A stretch of 64,000 nt of DNA from an uncultured Prevotella sp. Its GTDB lineage: Bacteria > Bacteroidota > Bacteroidia > Bacteroidales > Bacteroidaceae. Below, piece after piece: positions 24,724-34,152 of the stretch. Each line of letters starts with the position of its first letter. Position 1 is the first letter of the stretch. The stretch spans positions 1 through 64,000 of the forward strand of contig CAJKDU010000002.1 in assembly GCA_905198745.1 (NCBI GenBank), in the 5' to 3' direction. Below the pieces are notes generated by a model. That model was not told the origin of the DNA and searched no databases. It saw only the letters and a list, made by a program, of their open reading frames with translations. The position numbers and the translations under genes are program-made.

Positions 24724-27700
24724 TTATTTCTTTCCTGTTCTGTACTTAGTTGGTGACACGCCATAGATGCCCTTGAATATGCGGCTGAAATAGTAGGGAT
24801 CTTCTATACCTATTTTATATGCTATCTCGGCAATGGTCAACCGGTCGTCCTTCAGCAGTTCGAGAGCCAGTTCCATGCGTATCTTCTTGACATAGTCATT
24901 GGGGGACTGGCCGGTAATAGCTTTGACACGTTTATAGAAGGTGCTTCTGCCGTAGCCCAACTTCCGCGCCAGTTCGTCTACATTAAGGTTTGAATCACTA
25001 ATGTGGGCGTGCAGCCAAGCATTCATCTGCTCGCGGAAACGGCGATCAATCTCGTTGGTAATCACGGGTGCCGCCACGGGTGCTTGTTGGTTCTTCCGGG
25101 CGGCTGCCATTGTTTTGTCATGTTGTTCAATCAGCCTTCGGCACACGGCTACAAGCATCTGGGTGCTGAAAGGCTTGGAAAGATAGGCGTCGGCACCTGT
25201 GCCGATGCCCTTGAGTTTCTTTTCCTCTGAATCAAGGGCAGTGAGAAGAATCACGGGAATGTCACTTATCGACGCATCCATACGGACTCTACGGGTCAGT
25301 TCATAACCGTCCATGACGGGCATCATCACATCACTCAGCAGCAAGTCAGGACGTTGTTCACGCATACGGTCAAGTGCTTCGGCTCCATTGCAGGCTGTAT
25401 GGATGCAGAAATAATGCGACAGTTCAGACTTGACAAACTCCCGCACGTCGTCATCGTCATCCACCACAAGCAAGGTGCGATAGTTGATGGGCTCTGCGGC
25501 AACGGCCTTATAGTCGGGTATCCAACCGGCATTGCGTTCAGCGTCTTCCTGTTGCAGCAATTTCTTGTCGGTCTCCGACATGAAATCGTCCGGTTGATAA
25601 GCAGACTTTTGCACAGGCAACGCCACCCGGAAAATGCTTCCTCCCCCAGGATTTTCCTCAAACCATATCTTGCCGTGATGCACCCGCACCAGCTCTTGGA
25701 CCAAATGCAGACCTATGCCGATGCTCTCACGGGAGAAGCCACTCTGCATGAAAGGGGTGAACAATTTGGTTTGCTTCTCCTTCGAGATGCCAATACCATT
25801 ATCTATCACTGATATGACCAACTGTTCCTCATCATTGAGCACGATTCTCACCTCTATTCGGTGGCGGCTCTGGGTGTATTTGAAAGCATTGGACAACAGG
25901 TTGTAGACAATCTTGTCGAGCATTCCACGGTCTACATACATGTCATAGTGCTTGGCGAAAGGTACGAACGTATAGGTCATTTCCTTGTTTTCCGCCATTT
26001 CCTTAAAGGTAAAGAAAATGCTTTGGACAAAGCCTATCACTTCCGTCTGCTCCAACCTGAGCGACAATTTGCCCTGTTGCATCTTGCGGAACTCAAGCAA
26101 CTGATTGACCAGACGCATCATTCGCTCCACACTTTTGCTCATACTGCTCATGGGTTGCTTGAGTCCTGAAGGAAGTTCCTTCTGCCGCATCATGTTGTCC
26201 ATGGCACCACGGATAATGGTGAGCGGTGTGCGGAACTCATGCGAGATGTTAGTGAAAAAGTGCAATTTGTAGTCGGTGAGTTGCTGCTCCACCTTAATTT
26301 TGTTACGCATTTCGTTGATGCGCATGAAGTGGCAATAGACCAAAAGGGCGATGGTGCCCAACGCCAACACATAGACACAGATAGCCCACCAAGTGGCCCA
26401 CCAGGGAGAACGGATAACAACCTCAAGCACCGCCTCATGGGGATTCCACTGTCCATAAGCGTCGCAAGCCTTCACGCGGAGTTTGTAGATGCCCGGCGAC
26501 AGGTTGCGGTAGGTGGCTTGGGCCTCCGTTGAGGGTGGATTCCAAGAGGACTCATAACCCTCGAGGATATAAGTAAAACGAGTGTTGCGGGTGTTCTGAT
26601 AGTCGAAATCGGAGAAGCGGAACTGAAGGGAGTTCTCGTCGTAAGGCAAATGCAACTTCCGCATCTTCTCCACCGGACCTTCTTCCAAATGTTCATCTGC
26701 ATGCTCACGCAATGAAACGCCATTAACCATCACGTCGGTAATGGCAAGTGGAAGAGTGGGACGGGACAGGGTAAGTTTGTGCAAGTTGACCAAGGCTATG
26801 CCATTGTTGGTACCGAAAGCCACTGTTCCATCGGGCAAAGAGAGCAGACAATTCTCCACACACATGTTTCCCATACCGCGGTCGGCGGGCATGAAGTAGC
26901 GGAACTGTCCTGTTTTATGGTTGAGAAAGTTGATGCCACGGTCTGTGCCAATCCAAATGTTTCCCCACTTATCTTCAACTATTGATTCTATATCGTCGTC
27001 AGAAAGTTCCCGTTGCGCCCGGTAGAGCCTGCGCACAACAGGTTTTTTCCCTGTATTGTCCATCATCACCAACCCATAGCCTCGCACACCAACCCATAAG
27101 CGGTGATGCCGGTCTTCATAGATACTCTTCACCTCATCGAGGTCGCGGTTCTGCTTGTTGAAGTTGACGAATTCAAATTGCTTGGGCGACCGAAGCAGGC
27201 GCTCAGGCAAGAAACGAATGAGTCCCTTGCTGGTTCCGACAAGAATGTAGCCGCGGTAGTCTTGCACAATGCGACGGAACACGAGGTTGGAACGAAGTTT
27301 ATTGTCGGGGTAAAGATGGCGGAAAAGATAGCCACCCTTACCGTCAGGCACGGCTACTGCCAAGCCATAGTTCTGATAAAGGAGCCACACTCTGCCCTTG
27401 CTGTCGCAGAGCATGTCATGCACGTGGTTGTCAATAGGAGAATAGGGGTTGTTGTCGTCGTGGGCATATTGCTTGCCATTGACAAAGACACCATTGTTTC
27501 TTGTGCCAAGCCAAGTTTGCCCTTGCTTGTCGCGGGCCATGCAGATAACATTGTCTCCCGTGGGATTATCCACCAACCTGAACCGCAAGTCAGACGTAGC
27601 CATCATCAGCCGGTCGTCCATGTTGGAGGCTATAATACTGCCGTCAGCCAGTCTCTTCAGCATGCGGACACGGTTCGTGTGACTTTGTGCGCCGTTGTCA

Positions 27701-28983
27701 TCAAAATAGACATACTCCGCCAGGTTGTAACGGGGCGTTATACAAGCCAGGCCCATGTCTTCCTGAGAGACGAACAAATTGCCCGTACGGTCTCTGAACA
27801 GAGATACGATGTAATTGGACGTGATGAGGGGATTGGGCGATTCGGCAGTAACATGCTGAAGTTCACCTGTATGAGGATAATAATGAAATAGTCCGTTGCC
27901 GAAAGCAGACACCCACACACTGCCTTTCTCGCCTGCCACCATACAGAAACGTGCGCTGTTGATGAATTTCATCATCTGTAGCGGCATCACGTTCAGGCGC
28001 ACAAAGCGACCGGTTGGCTGATGATAGAAAAGAAACATGCCGCGGTCGTTCACAATGGCCCGGTTGCCCTTGTCGTCACTGATGACATTTCCGTTGGGAC
28101 ACTCCACGTCATCGGCTTGGCGAAAAGTTCTTGTGCGGGGAAGATATTCGTAAGTGTGTCCTTTACCCAACAGGATGATACGATGGCCAAAAGCCGCTGC
28201 CTGCACAAGCCTGTCGGTTGCACCAAGGGCTGTGCGCATCACGCTGTTGTCATACACCACTGTGGCGGTCTTGGCGTCTCTGCTGGTGAGTATCACGCCT
28301 GTCGTGGTGACAGCATACACGTTCTTGTCGACAAACGCCACGTCACACACCTTGCCATTGAGATGTTTAGGCATGAGAAGTGCATGTAAATGTCCCTTGC
28401 TGTATACAAAAACGCCCCGGTCGGTCACCAGCCACAGATTGCCGCCTGGTGACTGTCTTACCACATTCACAGCCACACCTTTTGGCAAAGGCAAGTCAAG
28501 GGCACATGGCGCTCCTTTTTTACCAACTTCCACCAAACGGCATCCTTTCTTGCCGTATATGACAATGTGCTCATAGGTAAGAAGCATCCGCTTGAATGCC
28601 TGGTTGTTAGTGCCGTTTCCTGTATAGTCTATAAACTTGCCGCTATTGATGTCAAACATGCTGTAGAGGTCACCGCGAAGCTTTATCCACAGATAGTGAC
28701 CGCGCCACATTTTCAGGGCAAGCAGGCTGTTGTCGGTCAGCAGTCCTTTACTGCCGGGAGAAGCTGCCGTATAGTTGACAAAGAAATGACCGTCATAACG
28801 TACCAGGCCATTGGTGGAAGCCATCCACAAATAGCCTGCTGAATCTTGCTCGATTTCCCTAATATAGTTGCAGGGCAAGCCGTGCTCTATATTCAAGGTA
28901 TAAGAAATCATGTCTTTGGCATGCAATTTACTGCTTGCCAAAGACATGATCATCAATAGTATGTAGACTTCCAACGTTCGCAT
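24724..28983 (-). CDS. Hybrid two-component system regulator (HTCS)
   Basis: This protein of about 1419 residues combines sensor and transcription factor in one chain. In order it has a signal peptide and a periplasmic sensor of two-component-regulator propeller repeats (W-L-G-T/G-T-x-x-G type, about residues 30-720). A Y_Y_Y immunoglobulin-like domain, a membrane helix (about 855-875), a histidine kinase with N-I-S-H-E-F-R-T-P-L (His about 914) and an HATPase domain follow. A receiver with D-L-L-L-S-D-V-M-M-P (Asp about 1213) and an AraC-type DNA-binding domain (from about 1318) complete the chain. Such proteins sense a specific oligosaccharide and switch on polysaccharide genes. The start at 28983 gives a clean signal peptide. 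The adjoining pectate-lyase remnant and the PL11 gene suggest pectin as the cue (inferred). Confidence 0.93.
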   Translation of the reverse strand: MRTLEVYILLMIMSLASSKLHAKDMISYTLNIEHGLPCNYIREIEQDSAGYLWMASTNGLVRYDGHFFVNYTAASPGSKGLLTDNSLLALKMWRGHYLWIKLRGDLYSMFDINSGKFIDYTGNGTNNQAFKRMLLTYEHIVIYGKKGCRLVEVGKKGAPCALDLPLPKGVAVNVVRQSPGGNLWLVTDRGVFVYSKGHLHALLMPKHLNGKVCDVAFVDKNVYAVTTTGVILTSRDAKTATVVYDNSVMRTALGATDRLVQAAAFGHRIILLGKGHTYEYLPRTRTFRQADDVECPNGNVISDDKGNRAIVNDRGMFLFYHQPTGRFVRLNVMPLQMMKFINSARFCMVAGEKGSVWVSAFGNGLFHYYPHTGELQHVTAESPNPLITSNYIVSLFRDRTGNLFVSQEDMGLACITPRYNLAEYVYFDDNGAQSHTNRVRMLKRLADGSIIASNMDDRLMMATSDLRFRLVDNPTGDNVICMARDKQGQTWLGTRNNGVFVNGKQYAHDDNNPYSPIDNHVHDMLCDSKGRVWLLYQNYGLAVAVPDGKGGYLFRHLYPDNKLRSNLVFRRIVQDYRGYILVGTSKGLIRFLPERLLRSPKQFEFVNFNKQNRDLDEVKSIYEDRHHRLWVGVRGYGLVMMDNTGKKPVVRRLYRAQRELSDDDIESIVEDKWGNIWIGTDRGINFLNHKTGQFRYFMPADRGMGNMCVENCLLSLPDGTVAFGTNNGIALVNLHKLTLSRPTLPLAITDVMVNGVSLREHADEHLEEGPVEKMRKLHLPYDENSLQFRFSDFDYQNTRNTRFTYILEGYESSWNPPSTEAQATYRNLSPGIYKLRVKACDAYGQWNPHEAVLEVVIRSPWWATWWAICVYVLALGTIALLVYCHFMRINEMRNKIKVEQQLTDYKLHFFTNISHEFRTPLTIIRGAMDNMMRQKELPSGLKQPMSSMSKSVERMMRLVNQLLEFRKMQQGKLSLRLEQTEVIGFVQSIFFTFKEMAENKEMTYTFVPFAKHYDMYVDRGMLDKIVYNLLSNAFKYTQSRHRIEVRIVLNDEEQLVISVIDNGIGISKEKQTKLFTPFMQSGFSRESIGIGLHLVQELVRVHHGKIWFEENPGGGSIFRVALPVQKSAYQPDDFMSETDKKLLQQEDAERNAGWIPDYKAVAAEPINYRTLLVVDDDDDVREFVKSELSHYFCIHTACNGAEALDRMREQRPDLLLSDVMMPVMDGYELTRRVRMDASISDIPVILLTALDSEEKKLKGIGTGADAYLSKPFSTQMLVAVCRRLIEQHDKTMAAARKNQQAPVAAPVITNEIDRRFREQMNAWLHAHISDSNLNVDELARKLGYGRSTFYKRVKAITGQSPNDYVKKIRMELALELLKDDRLTIAEIAYKIGIEDPYYFSRIFKGIYGVSPTKYRTGKK

Positions 28984-29003
28984 TATCGGGGTAATCTTGT
29001 TGA

Positions 29004-29035
29004 CAAAGATACTATATTTATCCAATAATGACAAA
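29004..29035 (-). promoter_or_regulatory. Promoter of the HTCS gene
   Basis: On minus, TTTG (29032-29035), a 20-base spacer and TATCTTTG (29004-29011) match the consensus; the start codon is 20 bases further on. Confidence 0.8.
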
Positions 29036-29051
29036 ACTTTTCGCTGTTTTA

Positions 29052-30272
29052 TTACTTTTTCACGTCAAACTCATAGCCCACACCTTTCTTGTAGAGGGCA
29101 CTATTATGGTCTTTAATCCGCATGAAAGTAATGTCGGGCAACGCTCCGTCTGCCTTGCGGGGAGCCATGAGTTGCTTATAATCCGTGCTTACGAAAGGAT
29201 TATCCTTGCCGAGTGCGAACTCATTGTCGGCAAGGGTGCAACGCTTCACATTGATGTTGAGCGTGTCGCCAGCGTCTCCCCGACTACTTCTATAAGAAAT
29301 GTTGCGTGTAAGCACATGGTTGTAACCGGGCACATCCACGCCTTCGTTCCACACTTTCTGGTTCACCATGTTATAGTTACCCTTGTTGAGCATGGCACTG
29401 TTGTTCACCCGACGGTTGCCCGCCAAGTGGTGGTTGGCATAGAAACCATTTGCCTTGTTGCGCACGGCAATGCAGTTGTGGATGTAGTGGGTAGGCGCCG
29501 TGAAGTCTTCCTTCTACACCTTTCTGCCGTAACCACCACACTTGAAGCCATTGCCGTCGCCGGGTGTTTTCACCTTGTCGTCCTTCCATCCGCTATAGAG
29601 TGCCCAGCAGTGGTCGAGTTCAACGGGCGCTTTGCATCCGATAAAGTCGAACCCGTCGTCACTGTTCTCCATGCCCTGCAGCCCACAGCCCTGTTTCCCG
29701 TATAGTCGGCATTCGAGAAATGGAAGCCGAAGCCATCGCTATTGCCTCCCTTTCCACCTTCCGACACGGAGTCGTAGTTGTTGTAGGCATCGCAGTTGAG
29801 CAGCAGGTTATCGTTGCCGCGGGTGAAATAGCGTGCTTGGTCTCGGTGACCTGCACACCCACTATGTCGAAGCCTTTCAGGTGGAGAAAGCTGCCTTTCA
29901 GCCAAAAACACTCACGCGCAGGTCCTTTGGCTTGATGTCTGAGAAGTCGAACACGGGCCGCTCACTGTCACCTGGGTAGGCGAGGTAGGAAATGGGAGCA
30001 TCAGCCATGCCGTTGCGTCCGAGGAAGAACACCACCGAATAGTTGTTGATGGTGCGCATCACCTGCGCTGGTTTCACCTTGTACACGCCACCACGGAAGT
30101 ACACCTTGTCGCCGGGACGCAAGCGGTCCTGAATCTTATTGAGTGTGGCAAGGGGTGCCTCCAAGGTTCCGGCAGCATTGTCGGAACCATTGGGGGCTAT
30201 GTAATAGTCCTTTGCACTGATGCTGCCTGCCATGGCGAGCAGCATCAGTATCATCAACTTCACTTCTTTCAT
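29052..30272 (-). pseudogene. Decayed PL9-type pectate lyase (right-handed beta-helix)
   Basis: The reading starts at 30272 with a signal peptide and the family opening D-Y-Y-I-A-P-N-G-S-D-N-A-A-G-T-L-E-A-P, and runs in one frame to about 29905. The protein then continues in a second frame (F-L-H-L-K-G-F-D-I-V-G-V-Q-V-T). It changes frame again near 29840-29850 (N-D-N-L-L-L-N-C-D-A-Y-N-N-Y-D-S) and again near 29680, meets an in-frame TAG near 29515, and ends at 29052. Together the pieces make a parallel beta-helix lyase with the pectate lyase L-type blocks D-A-Y-N-N-Y-D-S and G-D-G-N-G-F-K-C-G-G-Y-G. At least three frameshifts and one stop mean no functional product is expected. A segment between the second and third pieces also appears shortened. 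Confidence 0.88.
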
Positions 30273-30283
30273 GTGGATCTTAC

Positions 30284-30466
30284 TTATAGTTCCTCTTCCA
30301 ATTCGTCTACGTCCCATACCGGGTAACGATTGGAGTGGAACTGCTTGCCATCCTTGATTTCTACATTACCGTCAATGCCTATACGAGTGTCACTGGCAGC
30401 CCAAATAGAGGTTTCCACATTCGCCTCCACGACCTTAATGGCAGGTCTTGTATATTTTGCTTTCAT
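30284..30466 (-). CDS. 60-residue peptide, K-Y-x-x-P-x-x-x-V type, unknown
   Basis: This short open frame encodes 60 residues. The N-terminal half (M-K-A-K-Y-T-R-P-A-I-K-V-V-E, then an aliphatic/aromatic W-A-A-S) recalls, from memory, many small Prevotella and Bacteroides peptides with a K-Y-x-x-P-x-x-x-V-x-E start and a central AAS. The C-terminal half is hydrophilic and ends in acidic residues (D-E-L-E-E-E-L). There is no signal peptide, membrane segment or catalytic motif. It sits 11 bases upstream of the decayed lyase start and 27 bases after the BspA-like remnant. Function unknown; it could be a leader or precursor peptide or simply an unstudied small protein. Confidence 0.5.
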   Translation of the reverse strand: MKAKYTRPAIKVVEANVETSIWAASDTRIGIDGNVEIKDGKQFHSNRYPVWDVDELEEEL

Positions 30467-30493
30467 GATGATAGTGCTTAATTAGTATTCCGT

Positions 30494-31313
30494 TTACTTG
30501 TTATAGATCACGGTCTTGCCGTTCTTCACATACATCTTGCCTGCTTCAGACTGGTTCACACGCACACCGTTCAATGTGTAGTAGGCATTGGTCCCATGTG
30601 AGCTGTGCCTGTCCGAGGAACTTGTGGTCTGTGGTACCGGTCCATGTGCCGTTGCTGTAGTAGCCTTCGGGATAGTCTGCCCAATAGCGGTTGAGGGTGA
30701 GGGCGGTCAGACTGCCGCAACGGGCAAAGGCACCGACTCCGATGGTCTCCACGGTGGAGGGTATTTCCACGCTGGTCAGCTTGCCGCGGTTGTAAACGGC
30801 ACTGTCACCGATGGTTTTTACTCCGGGAAGATGCACACTGACCAGTGCCGACATGGAGCCGAGCAGACTCTTGTCAAGGGTTTCCATGCTGGTGAGTGTG
30901 GCGGGCAGATAGAGGTTGGTGAGCTTGGTGGCACGGGTGAGTGCCGTCGGACTGAGCGTCTTGATGCCCTCGGAGAGCACCAGTGAGGTCAGGTTGCTGC
31001 AGTTGTAGAAGGCATAGTCGTCTACACCTGTCACCTGATAGGCGGTGCCGTCGTGCTCCACCGTAGCTGGCACGGTGATTTCGCCCGTGTAGGTTTCCAC
31101 CATAAAATAGGTGGTGTTCACTCGGTCCCAAGTCACACTAACGGTTCCGTCGTCGTTCGTGATGTAGAAGATCGACTTGCCGTCGTTCTCCTCCACGAAG
31201 GCGCCCTTGCGGAAGTAGTCGGGATTGCCGTCTACCGAGTCGCTGTTGCACGAGGTGAGCATGGCGAGTACTGCAGAGAGGAGTATTGGAATAGCAAAAA
31301 ACTTGTTCATCAT
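30494..31313 (-). pseudogene. BspA-like leucine-rich-repeat lipoprotein with frame-shifted sorting tail
   Basis: The main open frame (31313 to 30546) gives a lipoprotein signal (lipobox L-T-S-C, Cys22) and Treponema/BspA-type leucine-rich repeats such as V-D-D-Y-A-F-Y-N-C-S-N-L-T-S-L. It then runs into an unrelated, Cys-rich ending (Q-C-L-L-H-I-E-R-C). In the neighbouring frame, from about 30588 to the stop at 30494, lies a typical Prevotella C-terminal tail (N-A-Y-Y-T-L-N-G-V-R-V ... G-K-T-V-I-Y-N-K) like type IX sorting tails. The junction near 30588-30592 therefore marks a frameshift, probably with loss of repeat sequence. The truncated protein might still be made, but without its surface-sorting signal. 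Confidence 0.8.
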
Positions 31314-31599
31314 TTTAGGTCTTGATTTTGTTAATTTCTGCCGACAGAGTTATTACGCACGCGAAAAATAAAGATGTAAAATCATATAACAGGATGGAAA
31401 ATTGTACAAAAAAGGCCATTTCATCGGGGCTTGTCAGGAGGAGACGTCTCACCTACCAAGTTAAAGACGCATAAAACTGACAGCCTATAAGCCGTGGACC
31501 TCACGACGGAACTGAACGAAAAGGGAGGGGCCCTTTATGGATCATGCACGGCAAGGGAGACTAAACAACCGAGTAGCACATCGTTAATGGCACGTTCAC
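31314..31599. other. Gene-free stretch before the composite repeat
   Basis: About 290 bp in which I see no gene, terminator or consensus promoter. It would be the leader side of the BspA-like remnant on minus. Confidence 0.5.
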
Positions 31600-31878
31600 A
31601 CGTTGTCCCAAAGCCTGGGCAACGAGTGCCCACGGCGTGGGCATCCATTGCCCAAACCGCGGAACAAAAATTGGGCACCCCTTTTAACATTTGAGAACAA
31701 ACCATTTGCGTGGTGGATGAGTGATAGATAGTGATAGATATTTTCGCATCTATCACTCATCTATCACTTCTTTAACTTACTGCTACTCTGCTTAATATTG
31801 TAAAGAAACAGAAAAAGTGATAGATAGTGGCGATTTTTGAAAAACTTTTTCCTGCGCGCGTGCGCGCGAGAGAACGCG
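31600..31878 (-). repeat. Composite intergenic repeat, copy A
   Basis: Read on minus, this copy has the following blocks in order: a CGCGCGCACGCGCGC purine/pyrimidine tract, GGAAAAAGTTTTTC, CGCCACTATCTATCAC, several GTGATAGAT units that can fold back, and then two hairpins of the form GGGCA-n5-TGCCC. The same blocks in the same order occur on plus at 61535-61790. No coding potential is evident. Confidence 0.85.
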
Positions 31879-31944
31879 TACAATAAAGAATATTTATGTA
31901 ATCTTATTGCCATAGAGGGGAAACGCATTAGAAACGTACGGATA

Positions 31945-31971
31945 CAAAAAATGGACTACCGCTGTAGTCCA
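31945..31971 (-). terminator. Intrinsic terminator of the candidate small RNA
   Basis: On minus, TGGACTAC / GTAGTCCA with a four-base loop, followed by six T. Confidence 0.85.
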
Positions 31972-32008
31972 CAACCTTTGTTAACCTTAAATCTAATACT
32001 ATGAAAAA
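31945..32008 (-). ncRNA. Candidate small RNA with its own promoter and terminator
   Basis: A transcript of about 64 nt is predicted on minus. It starts about 8 bases after a consensus -33/-7 promoter (32016-32046) and ends at an 8-bp perfect hairpin TGGACTAC-AGCG-GTAGTCCA followed by TTTTTT. The body contains ATTTAAGGTTAACAAAGG and no plausible gene. Its arrangement (Bacteroidota promoter at one end, terminator at the other) resembles the Rfam class Bacteroidales-1, but I cannot confirm the match without a covariance search. Confidence 0.65.
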
Positions 32009-32015
32009 CACGATG

Positions 32016-32046
32016 CAAAGTTAGTCCTTTTTTGCCTTACCCACAA
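32016..32046 (-). promoter_or_regulatory. Promoter of the candidate small RNA
   Basis: On minus, TTG (32044-32046), a 20-base spacer and TAACTTTG (32016-32023). Confidence 0.75.
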
Positions 32047-32132
32047 GTATATAGGACAATTTTATCACTTTGCTCGTTCTTTTTTTGACTTATATCAATA
32101 TTTCATAACAGCTTGTGCCCCACTCCACTCAA

Positions 32133-32663
32133 TCACTTTTTCTTGGCTGATTGTGCGGCGTGCGCCTTCGGTTGAGTCTTGTGTGCAGCCTGTTGTCCAG
32201 ACTTGGTTGGATTCTGTTCATGTCGAAAGGCTTCGCCGGGAGCAGTCACCTCCAAGTCAAGTTCTGGCAAATCGACCGACTCCGGTTCGGCACGATAGGG
32301 AATCTTGGTTGGATTGCGGTAGAGTTCCACCTCAACCATGGCCACCCCCTGCGACAATATGCCCAATGCCTTGGCTGCCGAATAGGAAAGGTCGATGATG
32401 CGCCCCTTGGCAAACGGACCGCGGTCTGCCACACGCACCACCACATGCTTGCCGTTGGCAGGGTTGGTGACCTTGAGCATGGAACCGAAGGGATACTTGC
32501 GGTGGGCACACACCAGACTGTCACTGTGATAGCGCGTGCCGTCGCTCATCCGCACGCCATTGGCCTTGCGGGAGTAATAAGTGGCCTTGCCCCGCTGCTG
32601 TGCACGCAGGGGAGCAAGGCTCAAGAGCATCAAAATGCTCAGTGTTATGCTAAAAACTTTCAC
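32133..32663 (-). CDS. rlpA: RlpA-family septal ring lytic transglycosylase-like protein
   Basis: This 176-residue exported protein has a signal peptide (residues 1-21, ending P-L-R-A-Q). A double-psi beta-barrel of the RlpA type follows, with motifs A-T-Y-Y-S-x-x-x-x-G at the start, Y-P-F-G-S-M-L-K-V-T-N near residue 60, and V-R-V-A-D-R-G-P-F near 78. The last contains the Asp expected for glycan cleavage. The C-terminus is basic and Gln/Lys-rich, and no SPOR domain is present, unlike Pseudomonas RlpA. It likely acts on denuded peptidoglycan strands. It lies 24 bases downstream of glutamate dehydrogenase and may share its message. Confidence 0.9.
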   Translation of the reverse strand: MKVFSITLSILMLLSLAPLRAQQRGKATYYSRKANGVRMSDGTRYHSDSLVCAHRKYPFGSMLKVTNPANGKHVVVRVADRGPFAKGRIIDLSYSAAKALGILSQGVAMVEVELYRNPTKIPYRAEPESVDLPELDLEVTAPGEAFRHEQNPTKSGQQAAHKTQPKAHAAQSAKKK

Positions 32664-32687
32664 TTTACCTTATTTCCATTTATTGTT

Positions 32688-34025
32688 CTAAACGATGCCC
32701 TGTGCCATCATGGCATTGGCCACCTTCATGAATCCGGCAATATTGGCACCCTTCACGTAGTCAATGTAGCCATCGGGACAAGTGCCATACTTCACACACT
32801 GTTCGTGGATGGAGTGCATGATGTAGTGTAACTTCTCGTCTACCTCCTCGGCACTCCAACTCAGACGGATGGAGTTTTGGGTCATCTCCAGCCCCGATGT
32901 AGCCACGCCACCAGCATTGACTGCCTTGCCCGGGGCAAAGAGCGTCTTCGACTTCACGAACTTGTCGATAGCCTCAGCCGTGCAACCCATGTTCGACACC
33001 TCAGCCACACACAGTGGCTGGTGGGCGAGAATTTGGTCGGCATCGGCACCGTTGAGTTCGTTCTGGGTGGCGCAGGTGAGCACAATGTCGGTCTTCACTT
33101 CCCATGGACGCTTGCCAGCCACGAACTTGGCACCAGGATATTCTTCAGCATAAGGTGCGCACACATCGTTGCCACTGGCACGGAGTTCGAGCATATAGTC
33201 TATCTTGTCGCCACTCACACCATCAGGATCATAGATGTAGCCGTCGGGACCGCTGATGGTCACCACCTTGGCACCCAACTCGGTGGCTTTCTTCACGGCA
33301 CCCCAAGCCACGTTGCCAAATCCGCTCACGGCAACTGTCTTACCCTTGATGTCAATGCCACGTGTCTGGAGCATCTGATTGACAAAGTAGAGGGCGCCAT
33401 AACCGGTGGCTTCCGGACGAATGCACGAGCCGCCCCACTCCATGCCCTTGCCGGTGAGCACGCCTTCCCATCGGTGGGTGAGTTTCTTGTAGGTGCCAAA
33501 AAGATAACCCAATTCACGTGCTCCCACACCAATGTCACCCGCAGGCACGTCCTCGTCTGGACCAATGTGGCGGTAGAGTTCCTGCATGAAAGCTTGGCAG
33601 AAGCGCATCACCTCGCCGTCGGAACGACCACGGATAGAGAAGTCGCTACCGCCTTTGCCGCCTCCCATAGGCAGTGTGGTGAGGGCATTCTTGAAGGTCT
33701 GCTCAAATCCGAGAAACTTCATGATGGACAGGTTGACTGACGGATGAAACCGCAAACCGCCCTTATAGGGACCAATGGCGCTGTTGAACTGCACACGGTA
33801 GCCAATGTTCACATGCACTTCGCCACGGTCGTCGACCCATGGCACCCGGAACGTGACAATGCGCTCCGGCTCGACAATGCGCTCCATAATCTTGGCTTTT
33901 TCAAACTCTGGATGCTGGTTGTACACGTCCTTTACGGTAACGAGCACTTCTCTCACAGCCTGAAGATACTCCAGTTCGCCAGGATGCTTCGCCTCCAGCG
34001 ACTGCATGATTTTTTCCACTTCCAT
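32688..34025 (-). CDS. gdhA: Glutamate dehydrogenase (NADP-type, hexameric)
   Basis: This 445-residue enzyme interconverts 2-oxoglutarate plus ammonia and glutamate. Motifs seen are G-P-Y-K-G-G-L-R-F-H-P and L-P-M-G-G-G-K-G-G-S-D-F with the catalytic lysines, P-A-G-D-I-G-V-G-A-R-E, and the Rossmann signature V-S-G-F-G-N-V-A-W-G near residue 240. The length equals the small hexameric class I GDH used by Bacteroidota for ammonia assimilation. It has a strong promoter divergent from the radical SAM gene. Confidence 0.96.
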   Translation of the reverse strand: MEVEKIMQSLEAKHPGELEYLQAVREVLVTVKDVYNQHPEFEKAKIMERIVEPERIVTFRVPWVDDRGEVHVNIGYRVQFNSAIGPYKGGLRFHPSVNLSIMKFLGFEQTFKNALTTLPMGGGKGGSDFSIRGRSDGEVMRFCQAFMQELYRHIGPDEDVPAGDIGVGARELGYLFGTYKKLTHRWEGVLTGKGMEWGGSCIRPEATGYGALYFVNQMLQTRGIDIKGKTVAVSGFGNVAWGAVKKATELGAKVVTISGPDGYIYDPDGVSGDKIDYMLELRASGNDVCAPYAEEYPGAKFVAGKRPWEVKTDIVLTCATQNELNGADADQILAHQPLCVAEVSNMGCTAEAIDKFVKSKTLFAPGKAVNAGGVATSGLEMTQNSIRLSWSAEEVDEKLHYIMHSIHEQCVKYGTCPDGYIDYVKGANIAGFMKVANAMMAQGIV

Positions 34026-34082
34026 AGTATTTCCGTTTTAATGTTGTTGATTATTGGTTCTCATAGTGTCATGTTGACGGGG

Positions 34083-34114
34083 CAAATATAGATAAAAACA
34101 GGGCCGGTTCCAAA
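34083..34114 (-). promoter_or_regulatory. Promoter of gdhA
   Basis: On minus, TTTG (34111-34114), a 20-base spacer and TATATTTG (34083-34090). Confidence 0.85.
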
Positions 34115-34152
34115 CTTTTTGCCAAATAATTCACACTTTATAAACTTTCTTC

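Noticed and set aside
28984..29034. Starting the hybrid regulator 17 codons further upstream
   Set aside because: That extension runs through the -7 promoter box and would spoil the signal peptide.
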